A stretch of 64,000 nt of DNA. It comes from Microbacterium lushaniae (GTDB taxonomy: Bacteria > Actinomycetota > Actinomycetes > Actinomycetales > Microbacteriaceae). Below, one piece after another: positions 33,722-42,442 of the stretch (the stretch's first letter is position 1; every line of letters starts with the position of its first letter). The notes beneath the pieces were generated by a model, which was not told the DNA's origin, did no database searches, and saw only the letters and a program-made list of their open reading frames with translations. The stretch lies in the NCBI RefSeq assembly GCF_008727775.1, contig NZ_CP044232.1, positions 2,852,001 through 2,916,000 of the forward strand. The letters are read 5' to 3'. A program made the translations under genes and the position numbers.

Positions 33722-35065
33722 TCACCCGCCGGCGTGCTCGCGGAGCCACGGGAGCGGGTCGATCGCCGTCGTTCCGCCGGCGAGGAGCTCGAAGTGCGTG
33801 TGCGCACCGAAGGAGCGTCCGGTGTCGCCGGTGCGCCCGAGGAAGGTCCCCACGCTGACCTGCTGGCCGGGGGTGACCTGGAGCGAGCCGTACTGCATGT
33901 GCGCGTAGCGGCTGGAGATCATCTCACCGTCGATGACGTGGTCGATGACGACGGTCACGCCGAAAGCTCCGCCCGATTCGGTCGCGATGCGCACCGTGCC
34001 GTCGGCGATGGCCTGGATGGGCGCGCCGGCACCGGGTACGAAGTCCAGGCCCTCGTGCAGACGGCCCGAGCGCATACCGAAGCCGTAGGTCATGGGCACG
34101 CCGACCGCGAACGGCCACTGGATGGCCGAGTTGGGGTTGTTGACGAAGAAGCTGGAGAAGTTCGAGATGCCCGACTCGGCGGCGATCTCGGCGATCGTCG
34201 CGGTGCGGTAGTTCTCGTTGCGCACGACGCCCTGGTTCTGCACGTCGGCGGGGGCGACGTAGGCCTGGATGGCCTCCTCCTCGGCGTCCACGTCGCCCGG
34301 CGTGAGCACACTGAGGGCAGCGGTGCCGCCTTGGGCTGCCGCGACCGCCTCGACGGGCGTGGTCATTCCGACGGTGAGCAGGCCGACGACGCCGATGACG
34401 CCGATGGAGAAGGATGCAGCGGCCATCCGCTTGAATCCTGCACCGCGTCGGGCGGGTTCCCGCGCGGCAGCAGGTGCGAGATCGCCCTCGTCCCGCGCCG
34501 CAGCGGCGACCTGCACGGGCGTCTCCCCCGTGAAGGCGAACAGCCGGGCGGCCGCCTCGAACGCATCGAGTTCGGACTCGTCGAACAGGGGTGCGCCCTC
34601 GTCGGCCACAGGGCGGTCGTCCGCCTCGGACGAGGTGGAGTTCACCCGGCCGAAGGCGGTGTCCCCAGCCGGAGCGGCACGGCCTGCCCGGATCTGCGGC
34701 AGGTCGATCGGCGAGGTGGGGAGCGTGGCGGGTGCGGCGTCGATGGCGGCGGCGGTCTCGACGACGACGGGCACATCGGCGGGAAGGGCGGGGAGCGCGA
34801 GCGCTTCGGGCGCGAGGTCGGGCAGGTCTTCGACGGCGACCTCGGGTGCGACGTTCGCGGCCGCGAGCCGACCGCGCGCCTCGCGGCGCGTCAGCGGGGC
34901 CGCAGCAGGCGCCGGGAGGGCTTGAGCCTGTCGCCGCAGCTCGGCTCTGGTGACGGCGAGGTTTTCGTCCGCACGCACGTGGGACGTGTGGCCGGACCGC
35001 CGAGGGAGGGCGGGCGCAGCCAGGCGAGGGTCGGTCAAGACGAGGAGGCTTCCGGGTCGTGTCAC
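33722..35065 (-). CDS. M23-family cell-wall peptidase with membrane anchor
   Basis: 447 residues. A long Ala/Pro-rich cytoplasmic part (about 1-215) precedes one membrane helix (MAAASFSIGVIGVVGLLTVGM). A linker and a C-terminal LytM/M23 domain follow, with zinc-ligand motifs GRLHEGLDFVPG (HxxxD) and GAHTHFELL (HxH); SSRYAHM lies between. It should cleave peptidoglycan peptides or activate amidases. The GTG at 35065 is the longest start; shorter ones (VRADENL...) are possible. Directly repeated GTAAC-like sites lie upstream. Confidence 0.85.
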   Translation of the reverse strand: MTRPGSLLVLTDPRLAAPALPRRSGHTSHVRADENLAVTRAELRRQAQALPAPAAAPLTRREARGRLAAANVAPEVAVEDLPDLAPEALALPALPADVPVVVETAAAIDAAPATLPTSPIDLPQIRAGRAAPAGDTAFGRVNSTSSEADDRPVADEGAPLFDESELDAFEAAARLFAFTGETPVQVAAAARDEGDLAPAAAREPARRGAGFKRMAAASFSIGVIGVVGLLTVGMTTPVEAVAAAQGGTAALSVLTPGDVDAEEEAIQAYVAPADVQNQGVVRNENYRTATIAEIAAESGISNFSSFFVNNPNSAIQWPFAVGVPMTYGFGMRSGRLHEGLDFVPGAGAPIQAIADGTVRIATESGGAFGVTVVIDHVIDGEMISSRYAHMQYGSLQVTPGQQVSVGTFLGRTGDTGRSFGAHTHFELLAGGTTAIDPLPWLREHAGG

Positions 35066-35124
35066 GGGGGCGCGACGGTGTACAGCGATTCGGGTTGGGC
35101 CACCCCCGCCATTCGGGCGACGAA

Positions 35125-35142
35125 GGTAACGATCAGGTAAAC
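35125..35142. promoter_or_regulatory. Candidate MtrA-type direct repeat upstream of the M23 gene
   Basis: GGTAACGATCAGGTAAAC carries GTAAC and GTAAAC 11 bases apart, one helical turn. MtrA of corynebacteria and mycobacteria binds loosely conserved GTAAC-type direct repeats near cell-wall peptidase genes. The match is short, so this is a hypothesis. Confidence 0.4.
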
Positions 35143-35193
35143 ACTACATCGCGAGGTCTGGGAATGCCATGTGCGCGCTCCCACCGCCGCGGG

Positions 35194-35988
35194 TCAGTCG
35201 TCCAGCAGCGCGGAGAGCCGCTCGAAGAGGCCGGGTGCGGCGGCGATCGTCATGCGCCGCCCGGGGCGGCCGCCGGGCGAGCCGGACACCACGCCACCCG
35301 CCTCGCGCACCAGGAGCGCGCCGGCCGCGTGGTCCCACGGCTGCAGCCCACGCTCGTAATACGCGTCCAACCGTCCGGCGGCAACGCTTGCCAGATCCAG
35401 GGATGCCGCGCCCCCGCGCCGCAGATCCCGCGCGATGGGCATCACCCGGCGGATCTGATCGAGAGTCCCCTCGTGCGTGGCCGGGTCGTAGCCGAATCCG
35501 GTGCCGATGAGGGCGCCCGCGGGGCCGGCATCGGCGTTGACCTGCAGCCGCCGGTCGCCCAGCCACGCGCCGCTGCCCCGGGCGGCGCGGAAGAGCTCGC
35601 CGGTCGGCGGGCAGTACACCACCCCCGCCAGCGCGGTCCAGCTCTCCGGGTCCGGGTCACCGGCGACCGCGGCGATGCTGACGGCATAGGCGGGCTGCCC
35701 GTAGGCGTAGTTGACGGTGCCGTCGATGGGATCGACCACCCACGTGATCTCCGCCTCGCGCTGCCCGGCACCCGACTCCTCGCCCAGGAACCCGTCGGCC
35801 GGCCGTGCGGCGCTCAGGCGTGCGCGGATCAGGTCTTCCACCTCGCGATCGGCGTCGGTCACGATGTCGGCGAGCGCCGACTTGGTGGCGGCGATCGTGA
35901 CGCCCTCCGCGCGGCGCCGGTGCGCCAGGGCGCCGGCCTCCCGCGCGATCTCGGTGGCGATGTCGAGCAGGTCGTCGGCGGGGGTCAT
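35194..35988 (-). CDS. Inositol monophosphatase family protein
   Basis: 264 residues with all three metal-site motifs: LGEESGAG (about 69-76), VVDPIDGTVNYAYG (about 84-97) and QPWDHAAGALLVREAGG (about 217-233). The family includes myo-inositol-1-phosphatase, histidinol phosphatase (HisN) and CysQ; context does not decide which. The gene is upstream of, and in the same direction as, the M23 peptidase, but 128 bp separate them. Confidence 0.9.
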   Translation of the reverse strand: MTPADDLLDIATEIAREAGALAHRRRAEGVTIAATKSALADIVTDADREVEDLIRARLSAARPADGFLGEESGAGQREAEITWVVDPIDGTVNYAYGQPAYAVSIAAVAGDPDPESWTALAGVVYCPPTGELFRAARGSGAWLGDRRLQVNADAGPAGALIGTGFGYDPATHEGTLDQIRRVMPIARDLRRGGAASLDLASVAAGRLDAYYERGLQPWDHAAGALLVREAGGVVSGSPGGRPGRRMTIAAAPGLFERLSALLDD

Positions 35989-36063
35989 TCCCCCACGCTA
36001 CTGGCGCGACTGCGGCCGCTCCGCGCATACCAGAATTCACCCTTCCGCTCCGCCCTTCTTTCT

Positions 36064-36083
36064 GTAAAGTGTGAGAGCTTTAC
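36064..36083. promoter_or_regulatory. Candidate operator upstream of the MFS-hydrolase-LacI unit
   Basis: Inverted repeat GTAAAG-N8-CTTTAC, 106 bp before the MFS start. It could bind the LacI-family protein encoded at the end of this block, but it lacks the central CG pair typical of LacI operators. Confidence 0.4.
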
Positions 36084-36189
36084 TTTCGCTCGCCGCTCCG
36101 CTGCGACGGAGGGGCCCGGCGATGAGCCACGAGGCGAGCGCTCCCTTCGCGCGGCGCTCACCCGCGAGCATTTCGATGAGGAGCCGCCG

Positions 36190-37518
36190 ATGTCACCGAA
36201 CCCGCCGCGGGAGGACAACGCCCGCGCGGGCGCGAACCCCGCCTCGGAAGCGATCCTGGCGGAGCCGGTGGCGGATGCGGGCAGTGACGAGGTGCCCGGC
36301 TCCCCCCAGGGTCGCAGCTTCCTGTTCTTCTTCGTACTCGCCTGGTTCGGGCTGAGCCTGGCGACCGGGACGATCGGCGGGGCGGCGATCCCCAAGGTCT
36401 TCGCCTTCCTGGACGACGACACCAAAGGGCTGAATCTCTCGATCACGGCGGCCATCGGCGGAATCGTCGTCATGGTCATCACTCCGCTGTTCGGGCGGTT
36501 CAGCGATCGCACGATGTCGGCGCTGGGAAAGCGCCGGCCCTGGATCCTCGGCGGCGCGCTCGCGGGAACGGTCGGCGTGGTCGTGCTGGCCTTCTCCGGC
36601 TCGGTCTGGATGGTCGTGCTCGGATGGATCATCGTGCAGTGCGGGTTCGGCGCCGCCAACGCCGCCGTGCACGCACTGCTGGCCGATCAGATCCCCAAGC
36701 GCATCCGGGCGAGGGTCGCGGCGGTGGCCAGTGCCTCCGCGGGCCTCGCGCTCATCGTCGGCGCATCGCTCATCGCCGCGCTGCCCAACGGAGCGCAGTG
36801 GTCGTGGTTCATCGTTCCCGGAGCCCTCGGCGCGCTCTTCAGCGCGCTGCTGTTCTTCGGGCTGCGCGACATCGTCCGCACCGAGCGTCCGGCTCCCTGG
36901 AAGTGGTCGGACGTCGTGGCGACGTACTGGCTCGACCCGGTCCGCTACCGCGACTTCTTCTGGGCGTGGTCGTGCCGGCTTCTGGTGACGATGTCGATCG
37001 TCTCGGTGTCGACCTACCTCCTGTTCTTCATCATCGATCACCTCGGCGTACCGGCTGAGGAGGCATCCGGCGTGCAGGCGATCACCCTGATCATCTTCAC
37101 CGTCGGCAACATCATCATGACGATCCTGTTCGGGTGGATCTCCGATCGCACCGGCCGGCGCAAGGCGATCGTGTGGGCATCGTGCGTGCTGTCGGCGGCC
37201 GGTCTGCTCGTTGCCATCGCCGCCCCCGACATCACGATGTTCATGGTCGGCATCCTCATCGTCGGCGCCGCGCAGGGCGCGTACGTGTCCGTCGACATCG
37301 CCCTCATGACCGAGGTGCTGCCCACGTTCGAGGAGGCCGGGAAAGACCTCGGCATCGTCGCGCTGTCCTACCAGCTGCCACAGCTGCTCGTTCCCGTCGT
37401 CGCCGTGCCGCTGCTGGCGATCGGCGGTGGAGAGAACTACACGGCGCTCTACGTCGCCGCGATCGTCTTCGCCGTTCTCGGGGGACTCTCGGTGCTGCCG
37501 ATCAAGAGCGTGCGGTGA
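36190..37518 (+). CDS. MFS transporter
   Basis: 442 residues with about 12 membrane helices. A soluble N-terminus of about 35 residues is followed by FLFFFVLAWFGLSLATG. The cytoplasmic signature FGRFSDRTMSALGKRRPWILGG lies after helix 2, and the matching FGWISDRTGRRKAIVWA in the second half. The layout recalls sugar-type MFS carriers but the substrate is unknown. AGGAG lies six bases before ATG 36190. The next hydrolase start overlaps its stop (GTGA). Confidence 0.85.
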   Translation: MSPNPPREDNARAGANPASEAILAEPVADAGSDEVPGSPQGRSFLFFFVLAWFGLSLATGTIGGAAIPKVFAFLDDDTKGLNLSITAAIGGIVVMVITPLFGRFSDRTMSALGKRRPWILGGALAGTVGVVVLAFSGSVWMVVLGWIIVQCGFGAANAAVHALLADQIPKRIRARVAAVASASAGLALIVGASLIAALPNGAQWSWFIVPGALGALFSALLFFGLRDIVRTERPAPWKWSDVVATYWLDPVRYRDFFWAWSCRLLVTMSIVSVSTYLLFFIIDHLGVPAEEASGVQAITLIIFTVGNIIMTILFGWISDRTGRRKAIVWASCVLSAAGLLVAIAAPDITMFMVGILIVGAAQGAYVSVDIALMTEVLPTFEEAGKDLGIVALSYQLPQLLVPVVAVPLLAIGGGENYTALYVAAIVFAVLGGLSVLPIKSVR

Positions 37519-38540
37519 CCGACACGGATCGTCCCCACGCGGCCGTGATCGCATCGATCGTGGCCCGCGGACTCCCGCGGCTCGCACCCGGCGGAGGGCC
37601 GCTGCCCGAACCCGCACCGGCCGACCCGTCTGCCCGGCCGGAGTGGGAAGCCGAGGTGGCCCTCCGACGCGCCCGCCATGACGCGGCCGCACTGGCGGCG
37701 AGCGCCTACTACGACGCCGTCCTGGAGGATTCGCTCGGCGCCGATCCCCTGGGCGCGGACGAGCGGCCCGTCCAGACCTCGTGGGCGAGTGCGCCGGTGC
37801 CCGGCGGCACCGTCGGCCTGCGCGTCTATCGCCCGGCCGGCGAGGGGCGACTGCCGGTGGTCGCCCTCGTGCACGGTGGCGCCTACTGGATGGGCGGGGG
37901 CGCGGCAGGGTGGCACCTGAACGACACCCTCAGCCGGGAGCTCGCCGGACGCCTGCCGGCCGTGGTCGTGGGCATCGACCATCGCCTGGCTCCGGAGCAT
38001 CCCTACCCGATCCCCGCCGACGACGTGGCCGCGGCGATCTCGTGGATCGTCGGCCACGCCGCCGAGCTGGGAGCGGATGCGGCGCGCCTCGTGCTGTTCG
38101 GGATCAGCTCGGGAGGCAACCTCGCCGCCGCCGCAGCGCATCGCGCCCTCGACGGGGAGCTGCCGCCTCCGGTGGCGGTGGTGCTGCAGTGTCCGTCGGT
38201 GGACCTGAGCCTCGGGTCGGGCCGATTCCAGGCCGACGAGGAGAGCATCGCCGACGCACGACGGATCGTCGCGCTGTACACGGCAGGCGCCGATCCGGAG
38301 GAACCCGGCGTCTCCCCCGCCCGCCGATCCGATCTGAGCGGCTCCAGCCCCACGCTCGTCATCACCGGCGACTACGACCCACTCGCTCCGGACGCGCTGG
38401 CGTACGCGGATCGACTCGAGCAGGCCGGGGTCGCCGTCGCGCGGCACCGCTATCCGATGACCCACACCGTCGCGACGCCGGAGGTGTTCCGCCGCATGCA
38501 CGACGAAACGCTCGCCTGGCTGGGAAGGGTGCTGGCATGA
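37515..38540 (+). CDS. Alpha/beta hydrolase, HSL-type esterase (1)
   Basis: 341 residues. The oxyanion motif is VALVHGGAYWMGGG, the nucleophile elbow LFGISSGGN (Ser), followed by the Asp in TGDYDPLAPDAL and the His in YPMTHTVATP. HRLAPEHPYP is typical of hormone-sensitive-lipase-type esterases. GTG start overlapping the transporter stop, and its own stop overlaps the CocE gene. It probably hydrolyses an ester imported by the adjacent carrier. Confidence 0.87.
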   Translation: MTDTDRPHAAVIASIVARGLPRLAPGGGPLPEPAPADPSARPEWEAEVALRRARHDAAALAASAYYDAVLEDSLGADPLGADERPVQTSWASAPVPGGTVGLRVYRPAGEGRLPVVALVHGGAYWMGGGAAGWHLNDTLSRELAGRLPAVVVGIDHRLAPEHPYPIPADDVAAAISWIVGHAAELGADAARLVLFGISSGGNLAAAAAHRALDGELPPPVAVVLQCPSVDLSLGSGRFQADEESIADARRIVALYTAGADPEEPGVSPARRSDLSGSSPTLVITGDYDPLAPDALAYADRLEQAGVAVARHRYPMTHTVATPEVFRRMHDETLAWLGRVLA

Positions 38541-40219
38541 GCGGAGCGTCATCGTCGAGCGCGCCGCCGGCCCTCGTGGATGCTCCGCGCCTGAGGAGGG
38601 CGGCACGCTCGGAGTACCGGCGGCTCGAAGCGGCGACCGGGATGCCGCCGCGAACCCATACGGGCGTCCGCGTGCAGCGCGATCTCCGCGTACCCGCCAC
38701 CGATGGCGCGGCGCTGCTCACCGACCACTGGTTCGCTGAGGACGCCGGGGAGGCGACGATCCTGATCCGCACGCCCTATGGCCGGCGCGGCATGGCAGCC
38801 GTCGCGACGTTCTTCGCCGAGCGCGGGCACCACGTCGTGATCCAGAGCGTCCGCGGGACGTTCGGTTCGGGCGGGTGGTTCTACCCGCTGCGGCACGAGG
38901 CAGCCGACGGCCAGGCGACGATGGCGTGGCTGCGGGCCCAGCCGTGGTCGACCGGGCCGGTCATCTCGTGGGGGTTCAGCTACGCGGGAACGACCCAGTG
39001 GGCACTGTGCGAGGGCCCCCACCGCCCCGATGCCCTCATCGTGGGGCTGTCGGCCCGGAGCATCGATCGCGCCATGATCTACGCCGGCGGCGGCTTCAGT
39101 ATGGAGACGGCCGTGACATGGGCCTACGCCCTCGACATGCAGGAGCGACCGCTCATCGTGCGGCTGTGGAAGCTCCTGCGCGCAAAGAGCCGCATCTCCC
39201 GGGGCAGCCTCGCGGTGCCCCCCGAGACGGCCGTGCGCGTCGCGACGGGCGCGCGGGCGGGGTTCTTCCCCGACTGGCTCGCGCACAGCGGCCCCGACGA
39301 CGCGTGGTGGCAGCCGATGCGCTTCGCGAGCGACGCGCGGGCCGTGCCGACGGTGACGGTGATCGCCGGCTGGCACGATCTCTTCCTCGCCGGCGGAGTC
39401 GGCGATTATCAGGCGCTGCACGCTGCCGGCCGTCCGGTGCGCCTCATCGTCGGCGACTGGACCCATGACGGACCGGATGCCGGCGTCCACGCCGTCCGCG
39501 AGGCCCTGCGCCGTCTGAGCGATCCGGTGGCGCTGGCGACCGAGTCGCCGGTGCGCGTCGAGGTGGGCGGTGACGGCGGATGGCGCGATCTTGCGGCCTG
39601 GCCCCCGCTGACCACCGGCGACCGGTGGCTGCTCGCGCCGGGTGACCGCCTCGACCCCGTCACGGCCACGCATGCCGGCAGCAGCGAGGACACCGTCGCT
39701 TACACGTATGATCCCGCCCACCCCACGCCCCAGGGCGGAGGGCGCTCCCTCAATCCGTTCACGTCCGGCCGGCGCGACCAGCGGGACCGGGAGAGGCGGG
39801 CGGATGTGCTCGTCTTCACCGGCACCCCGCTCCCCCACGACACCGTGATCGCGGGAGAGGCGACCGTCGACCTCACGTTCACCTCGACGAACCCCCGCGT
39901 CGACTTCTTCCTCAGGCTGTGCGACGTCGACGTGCAAGGACGCGCCCGCACGATCACCGACGTGTACCGGCGCATGGACGCCGTCGGTGCCGTCTCCGAC
40001 CGACGAAGCGTGCGCCTCACGCTCTCCCCCACCGCATACCGCGTCGCCGCCGGCCACCGGCTGCGCCTCCAGGTGTCGTCGGGCGCGCATCCGCTGCATC
40101 TGCGCAACTCCGGCACCGCCGATCCGCTGCACGACTTCGGCCGGCTCGTCCCCAGCGCGCAGAGGATCGTCCTGGGCGGGGCACGTCCCTCGCAGCTGAC
40201 CGTCCCCGTGGCCGAATGA
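38537..40219 (+). CDS. CocE/NonD-family hydrolase
   Basis: 560 residues of X-Pro dipeptidyl-peptidase/cocaine esterase type. The N-terminal alpha/beta domain has LIRTPYGRRGM, QSVRGTFGSGG, the nucleophile elbow WGFSYAGTTQW, Asp in AGWHDLFLAG and His in VGDWTHDGPD. The C-terminal jelly-roll X-Pro_C domain includes FFLRLCDVDVQGRARTITDVYRR and LRLQVSSGAHP. ATG overlaps the previous stop by four bases. The substrate class is acyl esters or amides; the exact one is unknown. Confidence 0.88.
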   Translation: MSGASSSSAPPALVDAPRLRRAARSEYRRLEAATGMPPRTHTGVRVQRDLRVPATDGAALLTDHWFAEDAGEATILIRTPYGRRGMAAVATFFAERGHHVVIQSVRGTFGSGGWFYPLRHEAADGQATMAWLRAQPWSTGPVISWGFSYAGTTQWALCEGPHRPDALIVGLSARSIDRAMIYAGGGFSMETAVTWAYALDMQERPLIVRLWKLLRAKSRISRGSLAVPPETAVRVATGARAGFFPDWLAHSGPDDAWWQPMRFASDARAVPTVTVIAGWHDLFLAGGVGDYQALHAAGRPVRLIVGDWTHDGPDAGVHAVREALRRLSDPVALATESPVRVEVGGDGGWRDLAAWPPLTTGDRWLLAPGDRLDPVTATHAGSSEDTVAYTYDPAHPTPQGGGRSLNPFTSGRRDQRDRERRADVLVFTGTPLPHDTVIAGEATVDLTFTSTNPRVDFFLRLCDVDVQGRARTITDVYRRMDAVGAVSDRRSVRLTLSPTAYRVAAGHRLRLQVSSGAHPLHLRNSGTADPLHDFGRLVPSAQRIVLGGARPSQLTVPVAE

Positions 40220-40283
40220 GCCCCTCATGCCTCGCTCGCACCCGATCACCGAGCCCACAGACCGCACCCGAGGAGAACGCCGC

Positions 40284-41330
40284 ATGATCGACTTCGACAG
40301 TCTGGAGCCCGGCATCCGAGCCTGGCTGGCCCGCATCGACGATCTGCAGGCGGGGTTGCCCCCGGCCGCCCCGGGGGATTTCCCCGCCCGGCGCGAACGC
40401 GATCGGCGGCTCTCCGACGCCCTGGCGGCAGAGTTCGCGGCTCCCGTCGACCCGCGGGCCGAGATCACCGACGTCGAGTTCCCGGGCGCCGACGGCCATG
40501 CGCCGCTCTCCGCCCGCCGCATCCGGCCCCGTCACACCAGCGGGCCGCTGCCCACCCAGCTCTTCCTGCACGGCGGCGGTTTCGTCGCCGGCACCGCCCG
40601 CGAGCTCCTCAACGACGCGGTGCTGTCGGAGCGGTCTGCCGCAGCCGGGGTGCAGATCATCGCGCTGGACTATCGCCTGGCCCCCGAGCATCCGTATCCG
40701 GCCGCCGTCGACGACGCTCTCTCCCTCCTGGCCGCGCTGTACGCGGCTGCCGACCACTGGGACGTCGACCCCTGGCGGCTCGGGATCGGCGGCACGTCGG
40801 CGGGCGGGCACATCGCGGCCGTCACGGCGTTGCGGATGCGCGACGCGCGCCGCGCGCGCCCGGCAGGCCCGTCGCTCGCGCACATGCTGCTGGAGGTGCC
40901 GGCGCTGGATCTGTCGGTGGACTGGCCGTCGATGCGCGCGTTCGCCCGGCCGGCGGAGCTTCAGGGCGCGCTCGCGCTCGCGGCGGCGTATCGCGGCATC
41001 GAGGATCCCGGGCCCTACCTCAACCCGGCCCGAGTCGCCGACCTGTCGGGCCTTCCGCGCACGCTCGTCATGACCGCCCAGTTCGACGCGCTGAGGGATG
41101 CGGCCGAAGCCTTCGTGCACCGGATCACCCATGCCGGCGTGGACGGGCGGCTCCGACGCGGCGCGGGGCAGCTGCACGGCACGCCCGGCCTCACAGCGGC
41201 CGTCGCCTCGTCGCGGGCATGGCAGGAGGCGGCGATCGAAGAGTTGCGGGCGGGACTGGCCGGGTTCGACGCCGCCCCCACCGCGGAAGAGGGGTCCTCT
41301 GCTGCCGCCGACGCGTCGCCGTTACGATGA
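40284..41330 (+). CDS. Alpha/beta hydrolase, HSL-type esterase (2)
   Basis: 348 residues. Oxyanion motif LFLHGGGFVAGTA, DYRLAPEHPYP, nucleophile elbow GIGGTSAGGH, Asp in AQFDALRDAAEAF and His in GQLHGTPGL. AGGAG lies about eight bases upstream of ATG 40284; an in-frame ATG at 40227 lacks this. It is a paralogue in type, not close in sequence, of the first esterase of the block and lies before the lacI-type gene. Confidence 0.87.
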   Translation: MIDFDSLEPGIRAWLARIDDLQAGLPPAAPGDFPARRERDRRLSDALAAEFAAPVDPRAEITDVEFPGADGHAPLSARRIRPRHTSGPLPTQLFLHGGGFVAGTARELLNDAVLSERSAAAGVQIIALDYRLAPEHPYPAAVDDALSLLAALYAAADHWDVDPWRLGIGGTSAGGHIAAVTALRMRDARRARPAGPSLAHMLLEVPALDLSVDWPSMRAFARPAELQGALALAAAYRGIEDPGPYLNPARVADLSGLPRTLVMTAQFDALRDAAEAFVHRITHAGVDGRLRRGAGQLHGTPGLTAAVASSRAWQEAAIEELRAGLAGFDAAPTAEEGSSAAADASPLR

Positions 41331-41362
41331 AGTCCCCGCGGATCGAAAGGTCACGATGAGTC

Positions 41363-42442
41363 ATGCCGACTGACATCGAACCGCCCGACGAGCGGCGCGC
41401 ATCCGAGAACGTCACGATCTACGAGGTCGCCGCACGATCCGGTGTCAGCATCGCCACGGTGTCGCACGCGCTGAACCGTCCGGAGCGCGTCGCCCCCACC
41501 ACGCGCCGGCGGATCCTCGAGACGGCGGAAGAACTGGGGTTCGTCCCGCGCGGCCGCGGCAAAGCCGTGCGGACGCTGCGCCGCATCGCCGTCGTGGCGC
41601 CTTTCACGGCGCATCCGACCTACCTGCAGCGGCTCCTGGGAGTGCTGGGCGAGGCCGAGGCCGACACCGATGTGATGGTGATCGACTTCGCCGCGACCGA
41701 CCAACCGACGATCGACCGCGTCGTCGGACGGGGGCCTGTGGACGGCCTCATCATCATGGGCGCCGAACCGACGGCCCGCCTGGCGGCGGAACTGGATGGC
41801 AGCGGAGTACCCGTCGTCCTGCTCGATCGCCCTTCGCAGCAGTACACGAGCGTCACCGTCGACGACGCGCGGGGCGGCGCGCTGGTGGCCGACCACATGC
41901 TCGCCCAGGGGGTGCGGGAGGTGGCCTGGGTGAGTCCGGTACCGCGCTCCAGCGAATATGTCACCAACGGCGAGCTCCGCCTCCAGGGCTTCGCGCAGCG
42001 ACTGCGCGAGGCCGGCGTCGACCGGAAGCTCGCCTTCGTCGTGTGCGACGACAGTTTCGAGGGCGGACGGGCCGCGGCCGCCGAACTCCTCGCGGCGAAG
42101 AACCGGCCCGACGGCGTCTTCGCCCTGCACGATGTCATCGCCGCGGGTGTGGTGTCAGGGCTCCGGGACGCCGGCGTTCGCGTACCCGAAGACGTCCGCG
42201 TCGCCGGCTACGACGATGTCGACGTCGCCGAGCTGTTCTCCTTGACGACGGTGCGTCAGCCTTTCAGCGAAAGCGGGATCGCGGCCGTCGAGGCGCTGCG
42301 CGCGCTCCGGGCCCATCCGCGCCGGCCGGTTGCGCACATCAGCCTGCTTCCCGAGCTGGTCGTCCGCGGCTCGACCGCGACGACCAGCCCGGAAGCGGCG
42401 GATCAGCGCGGCGCCGGCGGCGGGGGCGGGAACCCGTCGTAG
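41363..42442 (+). CDS. LacI-family transcriptional regulator
   Basis: 359 residues. HTH and hinge: VTIYEVAARSGVSIATVSHALNRPERVAPTTRRRIL. The periplasmic-binding-like sensor has LDRPSQQYTSVTVDDARGGALVADH, a C-terminal GVFALHDVIAAGV, RVAGYDDVDVAELFSLTTVRQPF. It closes the MFS-hydrolase block in the same direction, 32 bp after the last hydrolase, so it is the natural candidate regulator. The last 40 bp overlap the end of the convergent membrane-protein gene. Confidence 0.9.
   Translation: MPTDIEPPDERRASENVTIYEVAARSGVSIATVSHALNRPERVAPTTRRRILETAEELGFVPRGRGKAVRTLRRIAVVAPFTAHPTYLQRLLGVLGEAEADTDVMVIDFAATDQPTIDRVVGRGPVDGLIIMGAEPTARLAAELDGSGVPVVLLDRPSQQYTSVTVDDARGGALVADHMLAQGVREVAWVSPVPRSSEYVTNGELRLQGFAQRLREAGVDRKLAFVVCDDSFEGGRAAAAELLAAKNRPDGVFALHDVIAAGVVSGLRDAGVRVPEDVRVAGYDDVDVAELFSLTTVRQPFSESGIAAVEALRALRAHPRRPVAHISLLPELVVRGSTATTSPEAADQRGAGGGGGNPS

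Noticed and set aside
35066..35193. c-di-AMP riboswitch before the M23 peptidase
   Set aside because: Such riboswitches occur before actinobacterial cell-wall hydrolase genes, but the gap is only 128 bp and I could not find the conserved paired elements.
36190..42442. The LacI-type protein as regulator of malEFG
   Set aside because: It is 13 kb away and collinear with its own hydrolase block; the operator-like sites at malE need not be its targets.
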